A program made the position numbers and the translations under genes. The notes beneath the pieces were generated by a model. The model was not told where the DNA came from. It did not search any database and saw nothing but the letters and a program-made list of their open reading frames with translations. A stretch of 64,000 nt of DNA. Source: WJKG01 sp964627305. Lineage in GTDB: Bacteria; Zixibacteria; MSB-5A5; GN15; FEB-12. This document shows, one piece after another, positions 51,008 through 60,424 of this stretch (the first letter of the stretch is position 1; each line of letters begins with the position of its first letter). The stretch spans positions 136,297-200,296 of the forward strand of contig CAZVHP010000006.1 in assembly GCA_964627305.1 (NCBI GenBank), in the 5' to 3' direction.

Positions 51008-51424
51008 CTACTCCTTCTGCGACTCCCCGGCGTCCCCTCCCATATCACCTTCGGACCCGGACTCCTGCTGTGACTCCGCGGTCGACTCCGACGGTTCACC
51101 CGCCGAGTGCGCAGCGCCTCCCGTCTCCCCCTCCTTCTCAGCCCGCTCCGGCTCCTTCGGCTTATTGGCCTCATCGACATAGTTCATGCGAAGCTCATAC
51201 AAGACACGCCCGATGAACTTCTCCTCTTCCGAAGTCAGGTTCCCCTTCATCTTCTCCTGAAGCATACTCAACATATCGATACTCGCCTGCGCCAGCATCA
51301 AATCCCGCTCCACCTTGCCTGTCAACGGTGAGGCTAACTTGCCCATCTGCTGCATCGCCCCCATCTGCAGCGACAACACCAACTGCGCAAACTGCGGATT
51401 CATACTCTGCGGACCATCAGCCAT
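51008..51424 (-). CDS. DUF1844-family protein
   Basis: A 138-residue small protein. The first 85 residues (NPQFAQLVLSLQMGAMQQMGK, DLMLAQASIDMLSMLQEKMKG, LTSEEEKFIGRVLYELRMNYV) are the helical DUF1844 domain found in many Gram-negative and FCB bacteria; its function is not known. The remaining 50 residues are an acidic, Ser/Glu/Gly-rich disordered tail. ATG 51424 has GAGGT nine bases ahead; 36 bases separate it from recG, with which it is probably co-transcribed. Confidence 0.88.
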   Translation of the reverse strand: MADGPQSMNPQFAQLVLSLQMGAMQQMGKLASPLTGKVERDLMLAQASIDMLSMLQEKMKGNLTSEEEKFIGRVLYELRMNYVDEANKPKEPERAEKEGETGGAAHSAGEPSESTAESQQESGSEGDMGGDAGESQKE

Positions 51425-51460
51425 GACTCATTACCTCTTTCATCCAGACCAGTGAAACCA

Positions 51461-53587
<2,127 letters not shown>

Positions 53588-53689
53588 AATTGCCGCGGGG
53601 CCGCTGCGGCCCGTTCATCGAGAACTAACAGCGCCGCCCTATTGATCCCCACGTACATAATGCTGGGCGAGTGATAATCACCGGAGGGA

Positions 53690-53718
53690 TTGCGGCGCCG
53701 GCTTGTATGTTGTATACT
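53690..53718 (+). promoter_or_regulatory. promoter of selC
   Basis: TTGCGG (53690-53695), 17 bases, TATACT (53713-53718). The start point falls at or one base before the mature 5' end of the tRNA, so little or no 5' trimming would be needed, as known for selC in other bacteria. Confidence 0.6.
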
Positions 53719-53725
53719 CTCGCCT

Positions 53726-53819
53726 GGAAGCGGATGCCGTCTGGTGGCGGTCCCGGCCTTCAAAGCCGTGCGGGGGGCAGTCGTACTGTCCCCGGTGGGT
53801 TCGATTCCCACCCCTTCCG
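53726..53819 (+). tRNA. selC: selenocysteine tRNA (anticodon TCA)
   Basis: Selenocysteine tRNA features are all visible: a six-pair D stem (GCCGTC/GGCGGT, loop TGGT), anticodon loop CTTCAAA with TCA at 53760-53762, a nine-pair variable arm (GGGGGCAGT/ACTGTCCCC, loop CGT), T arm GTGGG/CCCAC with TTCGATT, and discriminator G. The 5' acceptor strand GGAAGCGG has eight bases against seven on the 3' side (CCCTTCC), so C6 must bulge or mismatch. A C-U mismatch sits in the anticodon stem. CCA is not encoded. Together with selA and selB it completes the Sec tRNA pathway. Confidence 0.92.
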
Positions 53820-53930
53820 CTTTTGTCATCGCAACCGGTCCTTCCCGCTCACCCGGTGGTCCAGAGGCAGGTCGAACCCCCTGCCCCGAAGGGGTCGCGA
53901 AGCGAGGTTTCGACATCCCTCGAACCCGTG

Positions 53931-53954
53931 GGCGGCAGGCGGGACGCCTGCCCC
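53931..53954. repeat. palindromic intergenic repeat A, copy 2
   Basis: GGCGGCAGGCGGGACGCCTGCC-like sequence (centre GGGA instead of TCCC) followed by CC. It lies 110 bases after selC, preceded by GCGAGGTTTCGACATCCCTC (53902-53921), a second module that recurs in variant form near 56777 and 56993. Confidence 0.75.
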
Positions 53955-54016
53955 AACCGTTCTGTGCGCGGCAAGCCTCATGGTGCCTGCTCGTGCCACA
54001 CTCGAAGCAGCCCCCC

Positions 54017-54061
54017 CCGATATCGTCTCTAACCGAAAGATCAGCTGCAAACACGGGGTGG
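54017..54061. repeat. left part of a composite intergenic repeat cut by the IS
   Basis: CCGATATCGTCTCTAACC followed by ..CAGC..CACGGGGTG resembles 56810-56853 (CCGATATAGCCTCTAACC ... CACACATGGGGTG). At 56855 onward that copy continues with a hairpin and repeat A; here the continuation is replaced by the insertion element and resumes at 55499 with TGGCTCTTTCCCGCGGGCGG and repeat A. Confidence 0.55.
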
Positions 54062-54086
54062 CCCGAGGCTCGGGGCTTGTTGAAAA
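54062..54086 (+). repeat. left inverted repeat of the IS
   Basis: CCCGAGGCTCGGGGCTTG continues with TTGAAAA; it matches the complement of 55474-55498 with three differences, the last in the inner AAA/GAA step. Confidence 0.7.
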
Positions 54087-54125
54087 AGGTCTTGAATTAG
54101 GCTTTGTTGATTAATTGATTGGGAG

Positions 54126-55448
54126 ATGCAAAGCAAACGAGATCGCTCACAGAGCCAGATGACGCTCGTTCCCGCGCTGGAGACTTTCATTCCCTCGGAT
54201 CATTATCTTCGCAAGCTCGACGTCGTCCTTGATTTGGATTTTGTCCACGAAGCTGTTCGGGATCGCTACTGTCAGGACAACGGCCGTCCTTCAATCGACC
54301 CGGAGGTGATTATCCGTTTGTTCTTGATCCAGGCCATGGATGGTATCTCTCATGTGCGTGAGTTGATGCGTCAAGTGCAGGTGAACCTGGCCTATCGCTG
54401 GTTCATCGGTTATGAACTTGATGAGACGCTACCCGATCATTCGACCTTATCGAAAGCGCTGGATCGTTTTGGTGATGCTGTGTTCAACGAGTTATTTTCG
54501 CGCAGCGTGTCGCAGTGTAAGGCGAGTGGTTTGATAGGAGGCCGGGTGTTGCATGTTGATGCCACGACCATCCGTGCTGACATTGATGCCAATAAGGTGA
54601 ATCAGGCAGGCAGTTGTGATCCTGATGCTCGTTTCGGCAAGTTCCCAGGGCAGCGAATCGCCCCTGGCTACAAACAACATACGGTAGCCGATGGGGAGTC
54701 GCGCGTCGTTTTAAGTGCGTCGGTGACACCGGCGGATGGAGCCGAGAGCGATGAGGCGGTGTCGGTGATAGATCAGGCCGTGCGTCATCTGGATGCTGCC
54801 CCGAAAGCGGTGTGTGGCGATGCGGCCTATTCCAGCGGTCACATCGCTGCTTCCATGGAAGATCGCGGGATTCGTTTGGTATCACCGCCACGCAAGCCTC
54901 GCACCTACACCGGGGATCGCTATTACACGATTGAGGCGTTTGTGTATGATGAGCAGGCAGATGTGTTTGCCTGTCCGGCAGGTAAGCAATTGGTATATGT
55001 ACGCACTGAGAAGAAGCGGGGTCGTCGTGAGTACCGGGCACGTCGTTCCGATTGTCAGAATTGTCCTTTGCAATCACACTGCACGTCTTCCCAGCGGAGA
55101 CATCTGAAAGTAACTCGTTATCATGCGTCATTGGTACGTCTTCGGGCGGACAGCAAGACGGAGAGTTTCAAGCGGCTGTATCGATCGCGTGCGCCGGTGA
55201 TTGAGGGGGTCTTCGGAGAGGCGAAACAATGGCATGGGTTGCGTCGGGCGTGGCGGCGTGGTCTGCATAAGATGCAGGTGCAGTGCTGGTTGGTGGCGGC
55301 CGTTCTCAATTTCAAGCGCCTGGCGGCGCGTTTTAGACTGTTATGGCCCTCTGCAACGGCCATCCGATACCTGTGGGGCGCCCTCAGGCGACTCCTGGGC
55401 GACTATCTGCCGGCAATAGCCACTCACCGCGAGCTGGCCACGCATTGA
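54126..55448 (+). CDS. IS1182-family transposase
   Basis: A complete 440-residue DDE transposase. The N-terminal DUF772-like region (RQDNGRPSIDPEVIIRLFLIQ-like: GRPSIDPEVIIRLFLIQAMD, HSTLSKALDRFG) is followed by the catalytic Asp motifs VLHVDATTIRAD and VCGDAAYSS, a Cys-rich insertion (FACPAGKQLVY, CQNCPLQSHC), and the C-terminal Glu segment VIEGVFGEAKQWHGLRRAWRRG. No frameshift or stop interrupts it, so the element may be active. ATG 54126 lies directly behind GGGAG, closer than ideal. Codon use is less GC-rich than in neighbouring genes. Confidence 0.92.
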   Translation: MQSKRDRSQSQMTLVPALETFIPSDHYLRKLDVVLDLDFVHEAVRDRYCQDNGRPSIDPEVIIRLFLIQAMDGISHVRELMRQVQVNLAYRWFIGYELDETLPDHSTLSKALDRFGDAVFNELFSRSVSQCKASGLIGGRVLHVDATTIRADIDANKVNQAGSCDPDARFGKFPGQRIAPGYKQHTVADGESRVVLSASVTPADGAESDEAVSVIDQAVRHLDAAPKAVCGDAAYSSGHIAASMEDRGIRLVSPPRKPRTYTGDRYYTIEAFVYDEQADVFACPAGKQLVYVRTEKKRGRREYRARRSDCQNCPLQSHCTSSQRRHLKVTRYHASLVRLRADSKTESFKRLYRSRAPVIEGVFGEAKQWHGLRRAWRRGLHKMQVQCWLVAAVLNFKRLAARFRLLWPSATAIRYLWGALRRLLGDYLPAIATHRELATH

Positions 55449-55473
55449 GCGACTGCAACCACAATACCCGGGT

Positions 55474-55498
55474 TCTTCAACAAGCCCCTCGCCTCGGG
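55474..55498 (-). repeat. right inverted repeat of the IS
   Basis: TTCTTCAACAAGCCCC then TCGCCTCGGG; the reverse complement of the left end with three mismatches. Confidence 0.7.
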
Positions 55499-55513
55499 TG
55501 GCTCTTTCCCGCG

Positions 55514-55537
55514 GGCGGCAGGCGTCCCGCCTGCCCC
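55514..55537. repeat. palindromic intergenic repeat A, copy 3
   Basis: Full-length copy (GGCGGCAGGCGTCCCGCC then TGCCCC) 15 bases after the right IS end; it is probably the displaced right part of the repeat into which the IS inserted. Confidence 0.8.
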
Positions 55538-55648
55538 ACCCCATCCATCCCTGTATCTCAATACCCCGGCCTTGTGGGGACCGCCGGTCACATGCCTCAG
55601 TAGCTTTCTCGACGGGGCTTCGCCCTGCACGAATAGCCAAACAGTCAA

Positions 55649-56665
55649 CTAATCCCGGACACAACGAACAGAACAACCGCTCCGCTTATCGAGGATGCTA
55701 CGGGACACCTGCGAATAGAGGTGAGGCAGGGTACGGTACCACGTGGAGCTATCATCGTGCTCCGCAGAAGTCCAGAAGAAGGCGGTGTTACCCATAACGA
55801 AGAATTGGCCACTCTTGGGGCGGTAGCCGCCAGGCAGCCCCGAAAAACCGCTTTCGTTGGTAGCACCAACATTAGGACTGGCCCAATGCACTGTTGTGTC
55901 TTTTAGCTTGCCGCCTTCATCAGTGCCTCGCAAACTGGTACCATCGGCCTGAGCTTGGCTCATGCCCAGATATATCTCCAGTTGTTTCCATTCGTCATCA
56001 GTCGGCACATGCCAGCCCTCGGGAGCAATATTACGGCTGTCATCCACGGCGTACCAGTTGTATAACCTGCCGTAGGTGACCACATTGTTCTGATCGTTAT
56101 CGTAAGCGCAATAAGCACCGCTTGACAGACCTTCCCAGATGCTGTTGTCCGTCACATGCTCAATCGGGTCGCCGTTGCGATAATGGGTCACCTTCAGATT
56201 CTCCATCATCCAGCACTGATCTCCAATCAACACCGTCTGGTAGACATTCCCATCGTAGTCTGCTACCGTCGGGGGACAGTCGACCCCGGGACACTCCTCC
56301 GGCGCCGGGCCACCACTGAACAGATAGGCGATCAGATACGTCATATCCGCGATGTTAACAAGACCATCGGCATTGACATCACCCTCCTCGAAACACGGTG
56401 GCGCCGCACCACCGGAAAACAGGTATGCGATCAGGTATGTCATATCCGCGATGTTCACCAGCTCCTCTACATCACCATCAACATTGCCCCGGATACCAAG
56501 ACAGCAACGAGAATTGCCGGGCGCTTCACTTGCCTGGTCTCGGCTGTCAATACCATACACCGGGGCTTCGTCGTTCGTCATCGCCGCCGCTGATTCCGCC
56601 TGAATCACTGGCGCAGTAATGACCAACAGAAAAGACACTAAGCACACAATCATCGAGTACTGCAT
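55649..56665 (-). CDS. secreted FISUMP-domain protein with dockerin-like repeats
   Basis: A 338-residue secreted protein: signal peptide (SMIVCLVSFLLVITAPVIQA), then two EF-hand/dockerin-type repeats near residues 60-115 (GNVDGD...NIADMTYLIAYLFSGG and GDVNADGLVNIADMTYLIAY), then a FISUMP (Fibrobacter succinogenes major paralogous) domain from about 130 to the end, with VLIGDQCWMMENLKVTHYRNG, YGRLYNWYAV, GWHVPTDDEWKQLE, SGFSGLPGGYR and the terminal GCSVRCVRD. Dockerin-like units bind calcium and can attach to cohesins; FISUMP domains are found in surface proteins of unknown role. ATG 56665 has GAGGAGGAA ahead; upstream codons are non-family. It is monocistronic between repeats, with its own promoter. 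Confidence 0.9.
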   Translation of the reverse strand: MQYSMIVCLVSFLLVITAPVIQAESAAAMTNDEAPVYGIDSRDQASEAPGNSRCCLGIRGNVDGDVEELVNIADMTYLIAYLFSGGAAPPCFEEGDVNADGLVNIADMTYLIAYLFSGGPAPEECPGVDCPPTVADYDGNVYQTVLIGDQCWMMENLKVTHYRNGDPIEHVTDNSIWEGLSSGAYCAYDNDQNNVVTYGRLYNWYAVDDSRNIAPEGWHVPTDDEWKQLEIYLGMSQAQADGTSLRGTDEGGKLKDTTVHWASPNVGATNESGFSGLPGGYRPKSGQFFVMGNTAFFWTSAEHDDSSTWYRTLPHLYSQVSRSILDKRSGCSVRCVRD

Positions 56666-56706
56666 GGGTTCCTCCTCATATCTCCCGCGTATCGGATATA
56701 CGCTAC

Positions 56707-56735
56707 AATATAGCGCCCGATCGCCCATCGTACAA
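56707..56735 (-). promoter_or_regulatory. promoter of the FISUMP/dockerin gene
   Basis: Minus strand TTGTAC (56730-56735), 17 bases, TATATT (56707-56712). The leader would be about 35 bases. Confidence 0.6.
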
Positions 56736-57322
56736 CGCGTTTCCGCGCCCGCCCCGCCCCGTAGCGGCCTCAAAGCGAGGTCTCGATACCCCCGCACAAC
56801 GTCACTCCCCCGATATAGCCTCTAACCAACAGCCCAGCACCACACATGGGGTGCCCTATCCCGTTTCCGGCGGGGTGGGTTTCCTCTCCCACCAGCCCGT
56901 CCGGTCATGCTCGTCGGCGGCAGGCGTCCCGCCTGCCCCAGCCGTAATCCATGCAGGTCGATCCCCCTGCCTGCCGAACCCGAATCGCTAACCGAGGCTT
57001 CGACATCATCCCTCCCCCATTTACTCTACAACATCACACTAACACGCCTCTGCGCCCCCATAGATGTAGGCGATACTGCCGCCGTATACCGAACGAGATC
57101 AGGCTACCCCACGGCTGCATCGGTGCACGCCCTTGACCGGTCACGCGAAGCGCTCAGGATACTGCCCGAGCAGGCTGGATGCGGGTAGCTCCCTCAAAGG
57201 AGCCACAGCCGAGAATCTCGACGGTCGCAGCAGTATCCCGACTTCGGTCGCGCGACCAACACCCTGCCGCGTCTGGCCGCCCTCCTTTGGGCCCGGGTCG
57301 GCGGCCCCGGCAGGCAAAAAGA
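56736..57322. other. repeat-rich intergenic region
   Basis: No gene is visible in these 590 bases. It holds a composite repeat: GCGAGGTCTCGATACCCCCG (56777-56796), CCGATATAGCCTCTAACC (56810-56827), a GC-rich hairpin with CCGGCGGGGTGGGTTT (56867-56882), GGTCATGCTCGT, and palindrome A (56916-56939). The hairpin-GGTCATGCTCGT-palindrome series is shared with 38855-38917, so these pieces move or amplify together. From 56940 to 57322 there is only a degraded module (CGAGGCTTCGACATC near 56993) and GC-rich sequence. Confidence 0.6.
56916..56939. repeat. palindromic intergenic repeat A, copy 4
   Basis: GGCGGCAGGCGTCCCGCC then TGCCCC, identical to the copy at 55514. Confidence 0.8.
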
Positions 57323-58474
57323 CTACTTCACGACTCGCTCCCAGTGCTCGGGATCAGTCGCCCCCTCGGTGCTCAACAGCAGCACCGTCGCGTGGCAATC
57401 CACGCCCAGCAGCTCACGCGCCGCGTTGAACTGATCCTCACCACACAGCGTCATTAGTCCACCGAGCGTGGCCGCGCCCGACTCACCACTGACAATCCGA
57501 GGATCATCACCGCGCTGACGATAGTACCACCGCATTGCCTCCAATGCTGCCGAATCCTCGATCACCATGAACACATCGAACCGATCCCTTATCAACGGCC
57601 ACGCCACCGGCGAAGGCACGCCGCAGTTCAACCCTGCCATGACAGAATCCAAGGCGCCCTGTGCCTTGCGCGGCTCTCCCCCGTTCTCGACCGACTCCAG
57701 CAGACACGCCGCCGACACCGGCTCCACCGATACGAGCTTCACACTCTCGTATCCCGGACGCGAGAACCACCAGGCCGCCGTCGCCGCCAGCGCCCCCACC
57801 CCGCCGGGGATGAACGCGACATCTATCACACCTTCATACTGCTCCTGAATCTCCTCGAACATGCTCACATAGCCCGCCTGAATCCAGCGCGGAATCTGCT
57901 CGTAGCCCGGCCACGAGGTGTCCGAAATAATCTGCCAACCGTGCCGCTTCGCCTGCTCTGCACAGCGTATCACAGCATCGTCATAATCCCCGTCGATCAC
58001 ATGAACCTCGGCCCCGTGCGACCGGATACTCTCCACGCGCGCCGGCACTGTCCCCTTCGGCATGAAGACCTCAGCCCGCAGCCCCAGCTTCTCGGCCACC
58101 CAAGCCACCCCGCGCCCGTGATTGCCATCGGTGGCCGTACACAATGTGGCGTGGCCACCCGGCCGGAACTCGCGATAAAACCGCTCCGGCGGTGGCACCT
58201 CTTCGCGCTCTGCAAACCAGCGATAGACAGCATAGCTGGCCCCCAGCGCCTTGAACGCCTTCAGCCCGAATCGGTGTGCCTCATCCTTGACCAGCACCTG
58301 CCCAACCCCCAGGCAATCGGCCAGTGCCGGCAGCCGCACCAGCGGCGTCGGAGCGTACTCCGGCAACGAACGGTGCACCTTGCGGATGTCCTCCGCTGCA
58401 AACGGTGCCGCCGCTACTGCGTCCCACGCAACGGGGTCCGGCCTGCGAAAAGGATTAGATACCGCGCGAATCAT
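57323..58474 (-). CDS. diaminopropionate ammonia-lyase-like PLP enzyme
   Basis: A fold-type II PLP enzyme related to diaminopropionate ammonia-lyase (YgeX/DpaL) and threonine dehydratase. Landmarks are KDEAHRFGLKAFKALGASYA near residues 63-82 (PLP Lys75), ATDGNHGRGVAWVAEKLG, FMPKGTVPARVESIRSHGAEV, and the glycine loop IPGGVGALAA. RFGL.AFK.LG and TDGNHGRGVAW are typical for diaminopropionate ammonia-lyase, which turns 2,3-diaminopropionate into pyruvate and ammonia. ATG 58474 gives 383 residues; a GTG nine codons upstream is less likely. No SD is evident. It is isolated from other amino-acid genes. Confidence 0.88.
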   Translation of the reverse strand: MIRAVSNPFRRPDPVAWDAVAAAPFAAEDIRKVHRSLPEYAPTPLVRLPALADCLGVGQVLVKDEAHRFGLKAFKALGASYAVYRWFAEREEVPPPERFYREFRPGGHATLCTATDGNHGRGVAWVAEKLGLRAEVFMPKGTVPARVESIRSHGAEVHVIDGDYDDAVIRCAEQAKRHGWQIISDTSWPGYEQIPRWIQAGYVSMFEEIQEQYEGVIDVAFIPGGVGALAATAAWWFSRPGYESVKLVSVEPVSAACLLESVENGGEPRKAQGALDSVMAGLNCGVPSPVAWPLIRDRFDVFMVIEDSAALEAMRWYYRQRGDDPRIVSGESGAATLGGLMTLCGEDQFNAARELLGVDCHATVLLLSTEGATDPEHWERVVK

Positions 58475-58541
58475 GTGGCCATAGTACAGCCATATCACCA
58501 CCGCCGAAAGCAGATTCCACAGTGGAGATTAAAAGCGTAAC

Positions 58542-59138
58542 TCAGCGTTGTTTGGTAAGGCTTCCCTGAACAAGGGTCTTGAAACTGTCCAGCGCTTCCA
58601 TGAAAGCGTCCTCAGCAAGGAAACGCGGGAAGTCGGGAGTAATGATCAGCTCCAGTATCACCAGTTCTTCGGTCCCGTCGAAGTAACCGGTCATCACATT
58701 CGGCATGAAGCGGGTCTTGTCCTCCAGGTAGAACACAATCACCGGCTGTCCGGTCGCGTTGGTGACGGCCTCCAAAGGCCGGATAGAAAGCGTCTGCCCG
58801 AAGTGATCCCGCATGCCGCTTGTATCCATCTGCATAATCCGCTCGGCAGACCCGCGATTTCCGGTCGAGTCGTTCAGGCTGTAGATGGTCACACCAATCA
58901 AGACTGTCGCCTCGGTGTATGTCTCCCCCTCCGGCACGAATGCGAACGAGTAGTCATCAATCTGGCTCTCGGCCATCTCCAGTACGAACCCGACCGGAGC
59001 CGCCATCACATACGACAAACGGGCACCCTCGTAAATGACCGCATTGGAGTCAGTTACCAAGTCCTGTGCCAACAGACTACCCGAAGCAGCGATGGCGATC
59101 AACGCCGCAATGGCTGTCATGCGAACAAACCACTTCAT
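58542..59138 (-). CDS. secreted protein of unknown function
   Basis: A 198-residue protein with a signal peptide (MTAIAALIAIAASGSLLAQ, cleaved after LLA). The mature part alternates strands and helices: SYVMAAPVGFVLEM, YSFAFVPEGETYTEATVLIGVTIY, PVIVFYLEDKT, LVILELIITPDF and a C-terminal helix AFMEALDSFKTLVQG. This resembles small periplasmic proteins of the PsbP/Mog1-like type in which an exported domain measures stress or turnover, but I cannot place it. No SD is obvious before ATG 59138. Confidence 0.75.
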   Translation of the reverse strand: MKWFVRMTAIAALIAIAASGSLLAQDLVTDSNAVIYEGARLSYVMAAPVGFVLEMAESQIDDYSFAFVPEGETYTEATVLIGVTIYSLNDSTGNRGSAERIMQMDTSGMRDHFGQTLSIRPLEAVTNATGQPVIVFYLEDKTRFMPNVMTGYFDGTEELVILELIITPDFPRFLAEDAFMEALDSFKTLVQGSLTKQR

Positions 59139-59258
59139 ACATGAAGATATCGGCAGGCCCTACCCACACCTTTGCTCTCACGTGGAAGAAAACGATCACG
59201 GTCACGAGTGCGAACAGCCAAGCCAGACGAAAAATGGCACCACATTCGTTTCATTTAC

Positions 59259-59287
59259 TTGTTTTGTGGCCCTCGTGGTCGTATTTT
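59259..59287 (+). promoter_or_regulatory. promoter candidate before the HMG-CoA synthase operon
   Basis: TTGTTT (59259-59264), 17 bases, TATTTT (59282-59287), about 70 bases before the ATG. Fair match only; the spacer also holds a divergent start region for the secreted protein. Confidence 0.35.
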
Positions 59288-59362
59288 CCGCCTTATTCCA
59301 ATGCTGAACATGACAGAAGAACATACACTTACCATCAACCACACAACACCTTGAGGTTTGCT

Positions 59363-60412
59363 ATGGCTGGAATTGTTGGCTACGGCGCCCATATGCCCCG
59401 ACATCGTATCAAAGTCGAGGATATCGCGGGGGTATGGGGAGCCGACGCGCCCAGTTACAAAAAAGGCCTGATGCTGCGTGAGAAGTCGGTGCCACCACCG
59501 GACATGGATACTATCACGCTCTCAGTCCAGGCGGCGCGCAATGCACTTAAACGAGCTTCCCATGTCAATCCCGCCGATATCGGCGCTATCTACATCGGTT
59601 CGGAGTCTCATCCGTATGCCGTGAAACCGTCCGGAACGGTGGTCGGTGAGGCTATCGGTATCACCCCGCACGCCCACTGCGCCGATTTCGAGTTCGCCTG
59701 CAAGGCCGGGTCCGAGGCGATGTTTGTCGGCCTGTCGCATGTCGACTCCGGCGCCATGGACTACTGCCTGTCGATCGCCGCGGACACCTCGCAGGGCGCC
59801 CCTTCCGATGCCCTCGAGTACTCAGCCGCTGCCGGCGCGGCGGCCTTCATAATGGGCAAGGACAAACTGGTCGCCGAGTGCCTGTTCACACACTCGTACA
59901 TGACCGACATGCCGGACTTCTGGCGCCGCGAGCACGAGTTCTATCCGCAGCACGGCGGCCGTTTCACCGGCGAAGAGGCCTATTTCGCACACACTTTGGG
60001 CGCCAGCAAGGCCATTCTCGAAAAGTCCGGGATGAAGCCGGCCGATTTCAAATGGGCGGTGTTTCACCAGCCCAACGGCAAATTCCCACAGCGCGTCTCG
60101 CGCATGCTCGGCTTCACCCAGGAACAGATCGATCCCGGCTGGCTGGCACCGCGCCTCGGCAATACCTATTCCGGGGCCTCACCGATCGGCCTGACCGGTT
60201 GTCTCGATGTTGCCAAACCGGACGACCTGATCTTCATGTGCTCCTATGGCTCCGGCGCAGGCAGCGATGCCTTCATCTGGAAGGTCACCGAACGCATCGA
60301 GGAAGTCCGCAACAAGGCCGTCGGCACCCACAAGCTGCTCGATGAAAACAAAATCTACGTCGACTATGGCACCTACGCCAAGTTCCGGCGCAAAATCAAA
60401 AAGAACGATTAG
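59363..60412 (+). CDS. archaeal-type hydroxymethylglutaryl-CoA synthase
   Basis: HMG-CoA synthase condenses acetyl-CoA with acetoacetyl-CoA, the committing step of the mevalonate route. The 349-residue chain is of the short archaeal type: AGIVGYGAHMPRHRI at the start, GSESHPYAVKPSGTVVGEAIG, the nucleophilic Cys113 in ADFEFACKAGSEAM, GEEAYFAH, and the His of FHQPNGKFPQRV. ATG 59363 has GAGG six bases ahead; the frame is open for 99 codons further upstream without resemblance. A thiolase and a DUF35 protein follow with almost no gap, the arrangement known from archaea. Confidence 0.92.
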   Translation: MAGIVGYGAHMPRHRIKVEDIAGVWGADAPSYKKGLMLREKSVPPPDMDTITLSVQAARNALKRASHVNPADIGAIYIGSESHPYAVKPSGTVVGEAIGITPHAHCADFEFACKAGSEAMFVGLSHVDSGAMDYCLSIAADTSQGAPSDALEYSAAAGAAAFIMGKDKLVAECLFTHSYMTDMPDFWRREHEFYPQHGGRFTGEEAYFAHTLGASKAILEKSGMKPADFKWAVFHQPNGKFPQRVSRMLGFTQEQIDPGWLAPRLGNTYSGASPIGLTGCLDVAKPDDLIFMCSYGSGAGSDAFIWKVTERIEEVRNKAVGTHKLLDENKIYVDYGTYAKFRRKIKKND

Positions 60413-60424
60413 GAGGTGACTCTC

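Larger units (their letters stand above)
54062..55498 (+). mobile_element. IS1182-type insertion sequence
   Basis: About 1.44 kb, bounded by imperfect inverted repeats: left CCCGAGGC-TC-GGGGCTTGTTGAA (54062-54084), right the complement with GA for TC (55476-55498). It encodes one intact transposase. TGG flanks both ends and could be a three-base target duplication, but the exact edges are uncertain because the target is itself repetitive. Lower G+C than the surroundings supports recent arrival. Confidence 0.8.

Noticed and set aside
56666..56797. 44-codon N-terminal extension of the FISUMP protein
   Set aside because: The extension covers the promoter and has no signal sequence; ATG 56665 has an excellent SD and signal peptide.
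56900..56940. Translated pieces such as GGRRPACP-type peptides from repeat A
   Set aside because: They occur in all frames of the palindrome and end quickly; they are repeat DNA, not genes.
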